Assembly: GCA_002496805.1 (NCBI GenBank)
Contig: DALO01000031.1
Coordinates: 11,855-37,144, forward strand
DNA length: 25,290 nt
Reading direction: 5' to 3'
Source of the DNA: Methanobacterium sp. UBA353
Lineage (GTDB): Archaea > Methanobacteriota > Methanobacteria > Methanobacteriales > Methanobacteriaceae
Below the pieces are notes generated by a model. It worked only from the letters and a program-made list of their open reading frames with translations. It was not told where the DNA came from and searched no databases. This document shows, in pieces, positions 11,051 through 19,505 of this stretch (the stretch's first letter is position 1; every line of letters begins with the position of its first letter). The position numbers and the translations under genes are program-made.

Positions 11051-11084
11051 ATATTTATTTAAATATTAAAATGATTCAAATCAT
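11051..11084 (+). promoter_or_regulatory. candidate promoter and palindromic operator of the flavoprotein gene
   Basis: An AT-only stretch (11051-11069, containing TTTATTTAAATATT) could hold the TATA element, 50-65 bases before the TTG start. Immediately downstream, ATGATT-CA-AATCAT (11071-11084) is a perfect 6-base inverted repeat placed about where transcription would begin, a natural spot for a repressor. Confidence 0.4.
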
Positions 11085-11116
11085 GAAGGGTTAAAAATAG
11101 AATAGGAGTGATTTTT

Positions 11117-11704
11117 TTGGTTAAAATTATGGGAATTGTGGGAAGCCCACGAAAGAAAGGTAACACTAATTATCTTGTTAAAGAGGCTCTTAAGGCTGCT
11201 GGCAAATTAGGGGTTGAGACCGAACTCATCAATATAGGTGATGTTGAAATAGAACCATGTGTTGCCTGTGATATTTGTAAATCAACTGGGGAGTGTGCAA
11301 TATATGATGATGTCCCAAATTTGCTTGATAAACTAGCTGATTCACAAGGTGTGATCTTTGGAAGTCCAGTCTATTTTGGTAGCATGACCAGCCAACTGAA
11401 GATGTTAATAGACCGTTCACGACCTCTTCGCTTTGAATTCAAACTAAAAAACAAGTTAGGTGGGGGTATTAGTGTTGGCGGCTCCCGTAATGGTGGTCAA
11501 GAAACCACTATATCTGCAATTCACCAATTTATGCTAATTCATGATATGATCATTGTCGGTGATGGAGCACCCCTTGCCCATTACGGTGGAACTGGAGTGG
11601 GGTCTAATATAAATTCTGCTGAGGGAGATGATTTGGGATTGGAAACTTCACGCAACTTAGGGCGGAGAATGGCAGAACTGATACTGGAAATTTCCAAGAA
11701 ATAA
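11117..11704 (+). CDS. iron-sulfur flavoprotein (Isf family)
   Basis: From the TTG at 11117 the protein has 195 residues. It has a flavodoxin-like FMN-binding N-terminus (GIVGSPRKKGNTNYL), and the loop EPCVACDICKSTGEC gives Cys spacing C-x2-C-x2-C-x5-C (C48, C51, C54, C60), the compact [4Fe-4S] motif of methanogen iron-sulfur flavoproteins such as Methanosarcina Isf. GSPVYFGSMTSQLKMLIDRS is the usual flavin-side motif. Such proteins pass electrons from ferredoxin and some reduce O2 or peroxide. A longer frame from GTG 11108 is unlikely because that codon lies inside the ribosome binding site GGAGTGAT (11105-11112). The gene is cytoplasmic, apparently monocistronic, and preceded by a repeat-rich control region. 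Confidence 0.85.
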   Translation: MVKIMGIVGSPRKKGNTNYLVKEALKAAGKLGVETELINIGDVEIEPCVACDICKSTGECAIYDDVPNLLDKLADSQGVIFGSPVYFGSMTSQLKMLIDRSRPLRFEFKLKNKLGGGISVGGSRNGGQETTISAIHQFMLIHDMIIVGDGAPLAHYGGTGVGSNINSAEGDDLGLETSRNLGRRMAELILEISKK

Positions 11705-11803
11705 ACAGACATATCTAATATTAACAAACTTATAAAAAATGAATGAACACCATTTAAGACAGATAATTGAATATGATTATCCATTGAGTGGAGGAAAAAC
11801 TAG

Positions 11804-12520
11804 TTGAACAGTGAAAATGGACTGTTTTTAGAAAAATATGGGAAAGAGATTTTCATAGTCATGCCTGCATTCAATGAAGCCCAGACCATTGAAAAGGTGA
11901 TGGGAGAGTTGATACCAAAAGGACTGCAATTAGTAGTAGTTGATGATGGTTCCAATGATAAGACTTATTCCATTGTTAAGAAGGTTGAGAAAAAATATCC
12001 TGAACAAGTACATCTGTACCGGCATCCGATCAACCGGGGATTGGGAGCTGCAATCCTAACTGGCCTGGAAGCATCTCTTCTGGCAAATCCCATGGTGATT
12101 GTCACCTTTGATGCCGATGGCCAACACCATGTTGATGATCTGCTTCCAATGGTTAAGCCCATTATCAGACAAGATGCAGATGTGGTAATTGGAACTAGGA
12201 ATTTCCATGAAATGCCATTACGGAAAAAATTTGGAAACCATGTCATGAACATTATCACCCGTATTTTTTACAGGATAAACGTGGGTGATTCACAGTCCGG
12301 TCTTAGAGCATTTTCCCTAAATGCAGCTAAGATCATTGAACTACACTCCCGTGATTATGGAGTGTCCTCTGAAATTATTGGAGAGATACAAAGGAAACAG
12401 TTGAAATTGGTAGAAGTGCCCATTGAAACAATCTACACTGATTATTCACTTTCCAAGGGTACTGACACTAAAATTGGACTTAAAATTCTTGCAAAATTAA
12501 TTAAAAACATTTTCAAATAA
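11804..12520 (+). CDS. GT2 glycosyltransferase, dolichol-phosphate-sugar synthase type
   Basis: A 238-residue GT-A enzyme. It shows VMPAFNEA (19-26), VVVDDGSND (44-52), the metal-binding DAD in VTFDADGQHH (103-105), and the DPM1-like acceptor segment GDSQSGLRAF (161-170). Enzymes of this type transfer a sugar from a UDP or GDP donor to a polyprenyl phosphate on the inner face of the membrane. There is no C-terminal membrane domain, but the next gene, 6 bases downstream, encodes a DUF2304 membrane protein that often accompanies such transferases. The start is TTG 11804 behind GGAGG (11790-11794). It probably supplies a lipid-linked sugar for surface glycans; donor and sugar are unknown. Confidence 0.85.
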   Translation: MNSENGLFLEKYGKEIFIVMPAFNEAQTIEKVMGELIPKGLQLVVVDDGSNDKTYSIVKKVEKKYPEQVHLYRHPINRGLGAAILTGLEASLLANPMVIVTFDADGQHHVDDLLPMVKPIIRQDADVVIGTRNFHEMPLRKKFGNHVMNIITRIFYRINVGDSQSGLRAFSLNAAKIIELHSRDYGVSSEIIGEIQRKQLKLVEVPIETIYTDYSLSKGTDTKIGLKILAKLIKNIFK

Positions 12521-12526
12521 AATAAA

Positions 12527-12898
12527 ATGGGGTTTTGTTGTATGTTAATATATCAATTAATCGGATGCGTTATTGGAATAATTGGCTTAGTAATATCATT
12601 ATTGAGATTTAGGGATGGTAAAATGTCCCTGAACATGCTCCTAGTTTGGACTGTGATTTGGGTCTTGTTGATTGTTTTCTCAGTTTACCCCACCACTACC
12701 TCACTACTGTCTAATATAACTGGCATTGGCAGAGGATTGGATATCATCCTCATATTTGGATTAATAGGTTGTTTTTATTTGATTTTCAAAATATATGGTA
12801 TGATTGAAACTATAGAAGAAGAAATCACTCTGTTAACCCGGGAAATAGCATTAAACAAGAAAGATAATTCTGGCGAAAAATCGGATGATGAACCCTAA
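12527..12898 (+). CDS. DUF2304 small membrane protein
   Basis: A 123-residue protein with three hydrophobic segments at about 8-27, 37-55 and 72-91, and a charged, glutamate-rich cytoplasmic tail (IEEEITLLTREI, then a Lys/Asp-rich end). Size, segment layout and the place directly behind a DPM1-like GT2 gene match the DUF2304 family. The likely role is to anchor or assist the transferase at the membrane; this is inferred from gene pairing. The ATG at 12527 has no clear ribosome binding site, and the ATG at 12542 is possible too. The gene ends convergently with the next glycosyltransferase, 31 bases away. Confidence 0.75.
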   Translation: MGFCCMLIYQLIGCVIGIIGLVISLLRFRDGKMSLNMLLVWTVIWVLLIVFSVYPTTTSLLSNITGIGRGLDIILIFGLIGCFYLIFKIYGMIETIEEEITLLTREIALNKKDNSGEKSDDEP

Positions 12899-12908
12899 AA
12901 AAAGTACT
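12897..12908 (-). terminator. T7 terminator of the minus-strand glycan operon
   Basis: Read on the minus strand the bases are AGTACT followed by T7, 22 bases past the stop of the glycosyltransferase gene and overlapping the stop codon of the DUF2304 gene. The same 12-mer in the same orientation occurs at 1418-1429 at the end of rfbD. Confidence 0.5.
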
Positions 12909-12929
12909 ATGCCTAACGAACTGGTTTGC

Positions 12930-14153
12930 TTATACAATATCTTTGATCAATTCAACGAATTTTGCTCCAGGGTTAGGCGATGGTATTTCAATGTAATCAG
13001 GATCAACAGGAGTATAATGTCTTTTCAGATCATCATGGGTTTTTAATTCTTTTAGAAACTCTTTTAATTCTTTTAAACTGGTGAAACTTCTACATATGCC
13101 TAATTCTTCAAAGTCATCCGTGGGAATGTCATAATTAATTAGTTGGGCACTGATTTTATTATTCAAAGCAGACTCAATTAAGGCTGTTGAATTAAAAGAA
13201 ATAAAAATATCATTATGTTTAATGGTTTCTTCCAGTGTTTCTCCTTCAACTGTGAATTTAACTCCAGGCATATTCAACTTCAACCAATCCAAATCCTCAT
13301 TTAAATGTTTGCGGTAAACTAATTCAAAACCCAAATCTTCACAAATATCATTAAGTTCCTGAATAATCTCTTTTTTCCGATCCAGATAGGAATCACCATA
13401 CATTTCCAAAGGTTGGCCTAAATAAACCACTTTTTTATGATAATCATCATGATCTCCCTGTATAACAGAGTAAGGATATCCTATTATTCTTATTTGCCTA
13501 TCCTTAACTGTGGGTGAGGTTAGGTAGAAATCTTGGAAGTACTTTCCCCAAACAAAAACATAGTCCACATTGTTACCAGAAAGTACCCGGTCCTTCCCAG
13601 AATACATGCCATGTTGAATTTCAACTGTAGGCACTCCCAGTTCACTGGCAACCAAAGCCATTAGCTTCACATCAGTGGTGAAGTCATGATTTAATACGAT
13701 AAGTTTGGGGTTAATCTTTTTGACTGCTGATTCTAATTTTTGGTAACTCTTAATTAACAAATCGTTATCATAATCCAACACACCTTTATAAAGAACTTTA
13801 TATATGTCATAAAGGGAGTAATAATCGATTTTTCTCGGTAAAGATTTATAAAAAGGTTTTATGTTTATGCCAAATAAGATGGGATTGTAATTATGTTCCA
13901 ATGCACTGATAATACTCGGATATCTGCAGAGCAAATCATGGACCATGATATCGTTTTCATGCTTATGAAAAACTTTTGAAGTTTTGTAACAAATTTTAGA
14001 CACTAGTCCAACCGACCTGATGATGTAGTAATCTGAAAGAAATCGATTTAGATCTTTGTAACGATGTTCTTCATAGTGGGTGCGACCGTTTTTGGAAAAC
14101 ATCTCAATGGTTTCTTCAAAAAGATACCATCTTAAATCTTCTTTAGGAATCAT
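12930..14153 (-). CDS. GT-B-like surface glycan transferase, QHG-motif family (paralogue A)
   Basis: A 407-residue protein from ATG 14153; a TTG three codons earlier (14162) is also open, but the paralogue at 15869-17089 begins exactly at the equivalent MIPKEDLRWYLFEE. Visible motifs are VPTVEIQHG (QHG 180-182), VDYVFVWGKYF, IIGYPYS, VVYLGQP, YRKH (280-283) and FNSTALIESALN (320-331). QHG followed by a K/R-H loop and an S-T-A-L-I-E helix is the layout of GT-B enzymes such as KpsC/KpsS-type, CDP-glycerol and bacterial polysialyl transferases, whose HP and S(S/T) motifs contact a CMP-linked sugar or CDP. With a CMP-pseudaminic acid operon nearby, a nonulosonate transferase is a reasonable inference. 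No signal peptide or membrane helix is evident. It is the distal gene of the divergent GT-Wzx-GT group. Confidence 0.6.
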   Translation of the reverse strand: MIPKEDLRWYLFEETIEMFSKNGRTHYEEHRYKDLNRFLSDYYIIRSVGLVSKICYKTSKVFHKHENDIMVHDLLCRYPSIISALEHNYNPILFGINIKPFYKSLPRKIDYYSLYDIYKVLYKGVLDYDNDLLIKSYQKLESAVKKINPKLIVLNHDFTTDVKLMALVASELGVPTVEIQHGMYSGKDRVLSGNNVDYVFVWGKYFQDFYLTSPTVKDRQIRIIGYPYSVIQGDHDDYHKKVVYLGQPLEMYGDSYLDRKKEIIQELNDICEDLGFELVYRKHLNEDLDWLKLNMPGVKFTVEGETLEETIKHNDIFISFNSTALIESALNNKISAQLINYDIPTDDFEELGICRSFTSLKELKEFLKELKTHDDLKRHYTPVDPDYIEIPSPNPGAKFVELIKDIV

Positions 14154-14270
14154 GTTAATCAAGTTTTATAGTTCTAACTGTACAAATCCATACATATGAC
14201 TGGCTAAAATATTTATCCCTGGTTTTTGAGACTCACCCAAATAACTGAATTCTCATATTATAACTGGTAT

Positions 14271-15713
14271 CTAATTCTTTCCAAACATTGCTTTGAATAA
14301 TTTAAATTCATCTTGTTTAATTCCTTTCATGACTAAAATTAGACCAAAGTATACAATTATAGATATTACAATTGCGATTATGATATTCATGAGATTCTGG
14401 GGGTTGATGAATAGGATAATTGCGGACATTATAGTTGACGCGGTAATGCTCTTAAGAATGAATTTGTAGTCAAAATTGAAGAATTTAGTAGAGAATTTTA
14501 AAGAAATGATAAATGCAACTATATAGGCCATTAATGTGGTAGCTGCAGCGGCTATAATTCCAAAGAAGGGGACTAAGAGTATGTTTAAAATTAAATTCAT
14601 TGTAGCTGCGATAATCCAGATTGTTCCAATTACCTTGGTTTTCTTTTCCAATACTAACACGTTACTGATAATGGCATAGACACCGAAAATAAGGGTGCTT
14701 AAAGCAGTTATAGGTGTTATTAAATATCCATTCAAAGCAATATCTGGTGTGGTTAAAACATTTAATAATGGTTTTGAAAGTATGGATAACCCAAAAGCCG
14801 CTGGAATTGCAACTAAAAGAAAATATTTAGTTGAATAATTTAAAAAGGAGGATACTTTTTCCATATTATTTTTATCATAGTATTGGGGTAGGACTGAAGG
14901 TAGTAAAAGAGAAAAGGGTGCCATGAGCATTGAAATGCTGTATCCGAGAGTGTAACCTGGAGAGTAGTAACCCACAAAGGCTGCACTTAAAAATATTCCA
15001 ATAACATATCGATCACTGGAGTTGACTATCCATGAAGATAAATTCCCAGGAATAGTAGGTACACCGAATGATAAATATTCACGAATATTTCTAAACTTAG
15101 GAATCTTAAACCCTATACTCCATATTATCAGAGCAAACATGGCCAAAAAAGTGATGAAATTTGCAATAAGAAGTCCTAATGAAACCATGTAAATACCGTA
15201 ACCCCCCAGTGCTAAATAAGATACAATTGCCACCCCTAGATATGTTTGCATCAATAAAAAGAAGGAATATTTTTTCATTTCCTGAAAAGTTCTGAAGTAA
15301 TTTAGTAGCAATGCATTCAAACAAGCCAAGAAAACTATTGCCGATAATATGATTGCCACATTAACATTACCGTTGAAAATTGCCAAGGCAATTTGTTTAG
15401 AAAATATTAATAACAGTAAAGACACGATGAATGTAGCAATTAAAACCATACTGAAAATTGAATAAAAACCTTCCTGTATTATTTTTTTATCCGTTTCTGC
15501 TGATAAAAATCGGACCATTGTGAAAGGAAGTCCCAGAGTGGTTAAGTTAGGTAATAATGCTATGGTGGTGTTTATTTGCACCCAAATACCATAGTCATCA
15601 ATTGAAAAGTTTTTTGTTAATATAGGTAGTAATATTAGCGAGCTTAATGCAACCAGGAGATTTGCTATTCCCACCAATCCAATCCTTTGCACAAAGATTT
15701 TGTATTCATTCAA
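14271..15713 (-). CDS. Wzx-type polysaccharide flippase (MOP superfamily)
   Basis: A 480-residue, almost entirely hydrophobic protein with a dozen or more membrane segments and few charges. The N-terminus (FVQRIGLVGIANLLVALSSL, then PILTKNFSIDDYGIW) and the segment SFGVPTIPGNLSSWI followed by SSDRYVIG are typical of the Wzx/RfbX branch, which flips lipid-linked oligosaccharides across the membrane. The start is a TTG at 15713 behind GGTGA (15718-15722), with 4 bases between; no ATG lies in frame nearby. It sits between two paralogous transferase genes on the same strand, so the three probably work together on one lipid-linked glycan. The glycan itself cannot be told from the sequence. Confidence 0.85.
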   Translation of the reverse strand: MNEYKIFVQRIGLVGIANLLVALSSLILLPILTKNFSIDDYGIWVQINTTIALLPNLTTLGLPFTMVRFLSAETDKKIIQEGFYSIFSMVLIATFIVSLLLLIFSKQIALAIFNGNVNVAIILSAIVFLACLNALLLNYFRTFQEMKKYSFFLLMQTYLGVAIVSYLALGGYGIYMVSLGLLIANFITFLAMFALIIWSIGFKIPKFRNIREYLSFGVPTIPGNLSSWIVNSSDRYVIGIFLSAAFVGYYSPGYTLGYSISMLMAPFSLLLPSVLPQYYDKNNMEKVSSFLNYSTKYFLLVAIPAAFGLSILSKPLLNVLTTPDIALNGYLITPITALSTLIFGVYAIISNVLVLEKKTKVIGTIWIIAATMNLILNILLVPFFGIIAAAATTLMAYIVAFIISLKFSTKFFNFDYKFILKSITASTIMSAIILFINPQNLMNIIIAIVISIIVYFGLILVMKGIKQDEFKLFKAMFGKN

Positions 15714-15868
15714 ATTTTCACCGTATAAAAGTTTTAAGAAATCTAAAATCTCACACCTTAATAAAAAGATAGAACATTTTTCTTGGAGGATATAAATTAG
15801 TTTATAAGGATCAATAATTAGGCTAAATAGTTAATAAATGTAGACCGTTTTTAAGTATTAATATGTTA

Positions 15869-17089
15869 TTAAATTATATCCTTTATTAATTCTATGAATT
15901 TCTTTCCAGGAGTGATAGAGGGTATCTCAATGAAATCTGAGCTAACTTGGGAATAAAAGCTTTTTAAATCATCAGTACTGTTTAAATCTTTTAAAAAATG
16001 GTCTAATTCTGACAAGCTAGTGAAACTCTGGCAAATTTCCAATTTTTCAAAATCATCAGTGGGTACGTTGAAAAATTTAAGTTGTACACATATTTTAGAA
16101 TTCAAAGCAGCCTCAATAAGAGCTGTGGAATTAAAAGATATGAAAATATCATTATCTTGGATAGTATCTTCTATTTTTTCAGTTTTAGGGCAAAATTTAA
16201 CGCTGGATAATTCTTTTTTTAATAAATCCATATCTTCCATCCGATGCGGTTTGTAAGCGAATTGGAATCTGTTATCTCTGCATAAAGTATCAAGTTCCTT
16301 TATGAGGTCGATTTTAGTATTTAAAAACTGATCACCATACAATTCCATAGGTTGCCCAATATATACAATTTTTTTGTGATATTGAATAGTTTTAGGTTTA
16401 TTTATAGAATAGGGATACCCTAATATATGTATTTCCTGTTTTTGTTTGATTTTTGACTTTAAATATAAATTTTTAAAATAGTTACCCCATACAAAAACAT
16501 AGTCCGCATAACGACCAGATACTAATTTTTTTCCAGCAGAGTAAACACCGTGTTGTATTTCAACGGTTGGTATTTCCAATTCCTGGGCAACTAACGAGAT
16601 CAATCTGGTTTCTGGGAAAAAATCAAAATCTAAAACAATCAATTTAGGGTCAATAATTCCAAGTTCCTTTTCTAAGTTTAAAAAAGATTCTTCCAATAAA
16701 ACAGGATCCGAATTAATTATACCGGCATAGGCACGTTTATAAATTTCATACAGGGGGTAATGAACATTTTCATGAAAAGAAAAGAGGAATGGCCTTATAT
16801 TTAAACCGAAAAAGAGGGGATTATAGTTTAATTTGAGTTGTTTAACAATGCTCGGATATTTCCACAAATAATCATGGACCAGAATTGTACTTTTATCTTT
16901 ACCACCATATTTAGCAAGATTATAAAAAAATCGGGATTTTATCCCAAATAACCACAAACAAGGATAATATGTCATGAATTTATCCATATGGCTTAAAACT
17001 TTTTCTTCATAATTTATGAGACCATTTTTTAGGTGTAAATCTATATTCTCTTCAAACAGATACCATCTTAAATCTTCTTTTGGAATCAT
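15869..17089 (-). CDS. GT-B-like surface glycan transferase, QHG-motif family (paralogue B)
   Basis: A 406-residue paralogue of the protein at 12930-14153, collinear along its whole length. Motifs are IPTVEIQHG (QHG 179-181), ADYVFVWGNYF, ILGYPYS, IVYIGQP, YKPHRMED (279-286) and FNSTALIEAALN (319-330). Here the K-P-H form of the loop is intact, whereas paralogue A has R-K-H. K-P-H and S-T correspond to the HP and S(S/T) motifs of bacterial sialyl- and polysialyl-type GT-B enzymes, so it is the better candidate for a transferase using CMP-pseudaminic acid; this is inference. It is the first gene of the minus-strand group and is divergent from pseB, with a shared 253-base promoter region. The 42 bases at its 5' end are almost identical to those of paralogue A. 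Confidence 0.62.
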   Translation of the reverse strand: MIPKEDLRWYLFEENIDLHLKNGLINYEEKVLSHMDKFMTYYPCLWLFGIKSRFFYNLAKYGGKDKSTILVHDYLWKYPSIVKQLKLNYNPLFFGLNIRPFLFSFHENVHYPLYEIYKRAYAGIINSDPVLLEESFLNLEKELGIIDPKLIVLDFDFFPETRLISLVAQELEIPTVEIQHGVYSAGKKLVSGRYADYVFVWGNYFKNLYLKSKIKQKQEIHILGYPYSINKPKTIQYHKKIVYIGQPMELYGDQFLNTKIDLIKELDTLCRDNRFQFAYKPHRMEDMDLLKKELSSVKFCPKTEKIEDTIQDNDIFISFNSTALIEAALNSKICVQLKFFNVPTDDFEKLEICQSFTSLSELDHFLKDLNSTDDLKSFYSQVSSDFIEIPSITPGKKFIELIKDII

Positions 17090-17342
17090 AATATCAAAAA
17101 TTTTTACAATCTCTAAACTGGTTAAAATTTATAGGTGTACTTTATATTCTGAAAATTGTAATTATTTAAACATGTTGAAGTCGAATGCTATTGGATGATT
17201 TCCTAAAAATCAGAATTTATCTGTTTTCATACCTTAAAAAATACACCGAACCAGCAACAAAGGTCAAAAGAAAATTTAGATTAATTACAAATTAAAAATA
17301 TTATTAATCAATTTATATCTAAGATAGTTTGAGGTAATTGAA
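17090..17342. promoter_or_regulatory. divergent promoter region of the glycan locus
   Basis: This very AT-rich 253-base gap separates the head-to-head starts of the transferase operon (-) and the pse operon (+). On the plus side, TTTATATC (17312-17319) and the A/T run at 17289-17305 are TATA candidates; the first is so near the ATG that it would give almost no leader, yet GAGGTA (17331-17336) is a good ribosome binding site 6 bases before pseB, which favours the second. On the minus side, TATAAATTTT and GAATATAAAG, read from about 17120-17155, are candidates. No clear operator was seen. Confidence 0.4.
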
Positions 17343-18338
17343 ATGCTTAACAATAAAACAATCCTAATTACTGGGGGAACTGGATCCTTCGGAAAAAAAT
17401 TTACAAAAAGAGTTTTAGAAGAATATAATCCTAAAAAAATTATTATCTATTCCCGAGATGAATACAAACAATTCTTAATGCAAGGCAAATTCCAGGAACA
17501 TCAAAATAAGCTCCGATATTTCATTGGCGATGTCCGAGATGAAAAACGATTATACCGGGCATTTGATGGTGTGGATGTTGTTATACATGCAGCAGCATTA
17601 AAACAGGTTCCAGCTGCAGAATATAATCCTATCGAAGCTGTTAAAACCAACATTCATGGTGCTGAAAATATTATAAACGCAGCCATTGATAAAGGAGTCC
17701 AAAAAGTAATTGCATTATCCACAGATAAAGCAGTGAACCCTGTAAATCTCTACGGAGCTACCAAACTTGTTTCCGATAAATTATTCGTCTCAGGAAACGC
17801 TTATGTAGGTGATAAAGACACCCTTTTCAGCGTAGTACGGTATGGTAACGTATCCGGAAGTCGCGGATCAGTCATCCCATTTTTCAAGTCCTTAATAGAT
17901 TCTAATAAAAATATTATTCCCATAACTGACTACCGGATGACCAGGTTCTGGATCACTCTGGACGAGGCAGTTGATCTGGTTATTAAAGCTATAAAAGAAG
18001 CTAACGGTGGGGAGTTGTATGTTCAGAAATGTCCCTCTTTTAAGGTTACAGATTTAGCCAAGGCAATGAAGGAAGATTGCGAATTTGAAGATGTGGGGAT
18101 CAGGCCTGGAGAAAAACTTCATGAAGTAATGGTGACTGAAGAAGACTCCAGAACAACCTATGAATATGATGATCATTACATTATTTACCCTGATTTTGAT
18201 TGGTGGGAAAACTTGAACAACAAGTCTGGTGGGAAAAAAGTGGAAGACCGGTTCAGGTACTCATCAGACAACAATGAAGAGTGGCTTTCTGTGGAGGAAA
18301 TTCGGGAAATGCTAAAAACAATCGATATAGTATATTAA
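17343..18338 (+). CDS. pseB: UDP-N-acetylglucosamine 4,6-dehydratase (inverting)
   Basis: A 331-residue extended SDR that removes water from UDP-GlcNAc and inverts C5 to give the UDP-4-keto-L-sugar, the first step to pseudaminic acid. The NADP-binding motif is ITGGTGSFG (9-17), then IIYSRDE (34-40), HAAALKQVP (82-90), STDKAVNPVNLYGATK (126-141) with catalytic D128, K129, Y137 and K141, and RYGNVSGSRGS. The start NNKTILITGGTGSFGKKF and overall size match PseB/FlaA1 rather than the longer membrane-bound non-inverting dehydratases of the PglF/CapD type. GAGGTA lies 6 bases before the ATG. It heads a plus-strand operon of six genes; pseC follows after 10 bases. Confidence 0.93.
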   Translation: MLNNKTILITGGTGSFGKKFTKRVLEEYNPKKIIIYSRDEYKQFLMQGKFQEHQNKLRYFIGDVRDEKRLYRAFDGVDVVIHAAALKQVPAAEYNPIEAVKTNIHGAENIINAAIDKGVQKVIALSTDKAVNPVNLYGATKLVSDKLFVSGNAYVGDKDTLFSVVRYGNVSGSRGSVIPFFKSLIDSNKNIIPITDYRMTRFWITLDEAVDLVIKAIKEANGGELYVQKCPSFKVTDLAKAMKEDCEFEDVGIRPGEKLHEVMVTEEDSRTTYEYDDHYIIYPDFDWWENLNNKSGGKKVEDRFRYSSDNNEEWLSVEEIREMLKTIDIVY

Positions 18339-18348
18339 TTGATTTTAG

Positions 18349-19503
18349 GTGATTATTATTAAATTTTTACCATACGGAAAACAGGATATAGATAGGGATG
18401 ATATCCAGAATGTTGTAAGTGTATTAGAATCAGATTTTATAACCCAGGGACCTAAAATAGGTGAATTTGAAGATAAATTAGCCCAATATTGTGGTTCCAA
18501 GTATGCTGTTGCTTTTAATTCAGGCACTTCTGCCCTTCATGGAGCATATTTTGCCTTTGGCCTGGGAAAAGATGATGAAATCATTACCTCACCCAATACT
18601 TTCGTGGCAACATCCAACGCTGCCTTATATCTAAATGCTAATCCTGTTTTTGCAGATGTTGAAAGCAAAACCGGGAATTTGGATGTTTCTAAGGTTCTGG
18701 AGAAAATTACTGATAAAACTAAACTCATAGTTCCGGTGCATTACAGTGGAAACCCGGTTGATCTAAAAGAATTATCTGAAATTGCAGAGGACAATGGGGT
18801 TAAGATAATAGAAGATGCAGCCCATGCCATCGGAGCAAAATACAATGGGGAAAAAATAGGAAACTCAAAATATTCTCAGATGACTATTTTCAGCTTCCAC
18901 CCAGTTAAACACATAACCACTGGAGAAGGCGGTGCAGTTCTAACCAATGACCAAGAGTATTATGAAAGGCTATTGATGTTCCGATCCCATGGGATAACTA
19001 AAAATAATTATATCAACCAACCCGACGGTGACTGGTACTATGAAATGCACTATTTAGGGCATAATTACCGTATCACTGACCTGCAGGCGGCGTTAGGATT
19101 ATCACAGCTTAAAAAACTGGACGGGTTTGTTAAAAGAAGAAGAAAAATAGCCAGAATATACAATGAGGCTTTTGAAGATAATCCCTACTTTAACACCATA
19201 ACCGAAAAAGAAGGTTGCAAGTCATCTTATCATCTTTTTCCTATTCTACTTAAAGATAAATTGAAGGATAAAAAAAGGGAAATATTTGCAAAATTGAGAA
19301 AAGAAGGTTTAGGGGTTCAGGTTCATTATATCCCGGTGTATTTACAGCCTTATTATAAGAGTCTGGGTTATCAAAAAGGTTTATGCCCAGTTTCTGAAGA
19401 CTTCTACCAGAAAGAGATCAGTATCCCCATGTTTCCAGCAATGATCAATGATGATGTTGATCATGTTATTAGAACTGTTTTCAGAGTATTAGGGGGGATT
19501 TAA
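18349..19503 (+). CDS. pseC: UDP-4-amino-4,6-dideoxy-N-acetyl-beta-L-altrosamine transaminase
   Basis: A PLP aminotransferase of the DegT/DnrJ/EryC1 family, 384 residues, which puts an amino group on C4 of the PseB product. It shows FNSGTSALH (56-64), the cofactor aspartate and histidine in EDAAHAIGA (D156, H159), and the Schiff-base lysine in FSFHPVKHITTGEGG (K187). The start is unclear. The only standard start codon after the in-frame TAG (18346-18348) is GTG 18349, which lies inside the ribosome-binding sequence GGTGAT (18348-18353). An ATT at 18358 would be placed correctly behind that site and gives MKFLPYGKQDI, the usual beginning of such proteins. The methylase gene follows after 2 bases. 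Confidence 0.92.
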   Translation: MIIIKFLPYGKQDIDRDDIQNVVSVLESDFITQGPKIGEFEDKLAQYCGSKYAVAFNSGTSALHGAYFAFGLGKDDEIITSPNTFVATSNAALYLNANPVFADVESKTGNLDVSKVLEKITDKTKLIVPVHYSGNPVDLKELSEIAEDNGVKIIEDAAHAIGAKYNGEKIGNSKYSQMTIFSFHPVKHITTGEGGAVLTNDQEYYERLLMFRSHGITKNNYINQPDGDWYYEMHYLGHNYRITDLQAALGLSQLKKLDGFVKRRRKIARIYNEAFEDNPYFNTITEKEGCKSSYHLFPILLKDKLKDKKREIFAKLRKEGLGVQVHYIPVYLQPYYKSLGYQKGLCPVSEDFYQKEISIPMFPAMINDDVDHVIRTVFRVLGGI

Positions 19504-19505
19504 TA

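Noticed and set aside
14153..14162. TTG start three codons upstream for transferase paralogue A
   Set aside because: The paralogue begins exactly at the equivalent ATG and its frame does not share the extra residues; neither start has a strong ribosome binding site, so homology decides.
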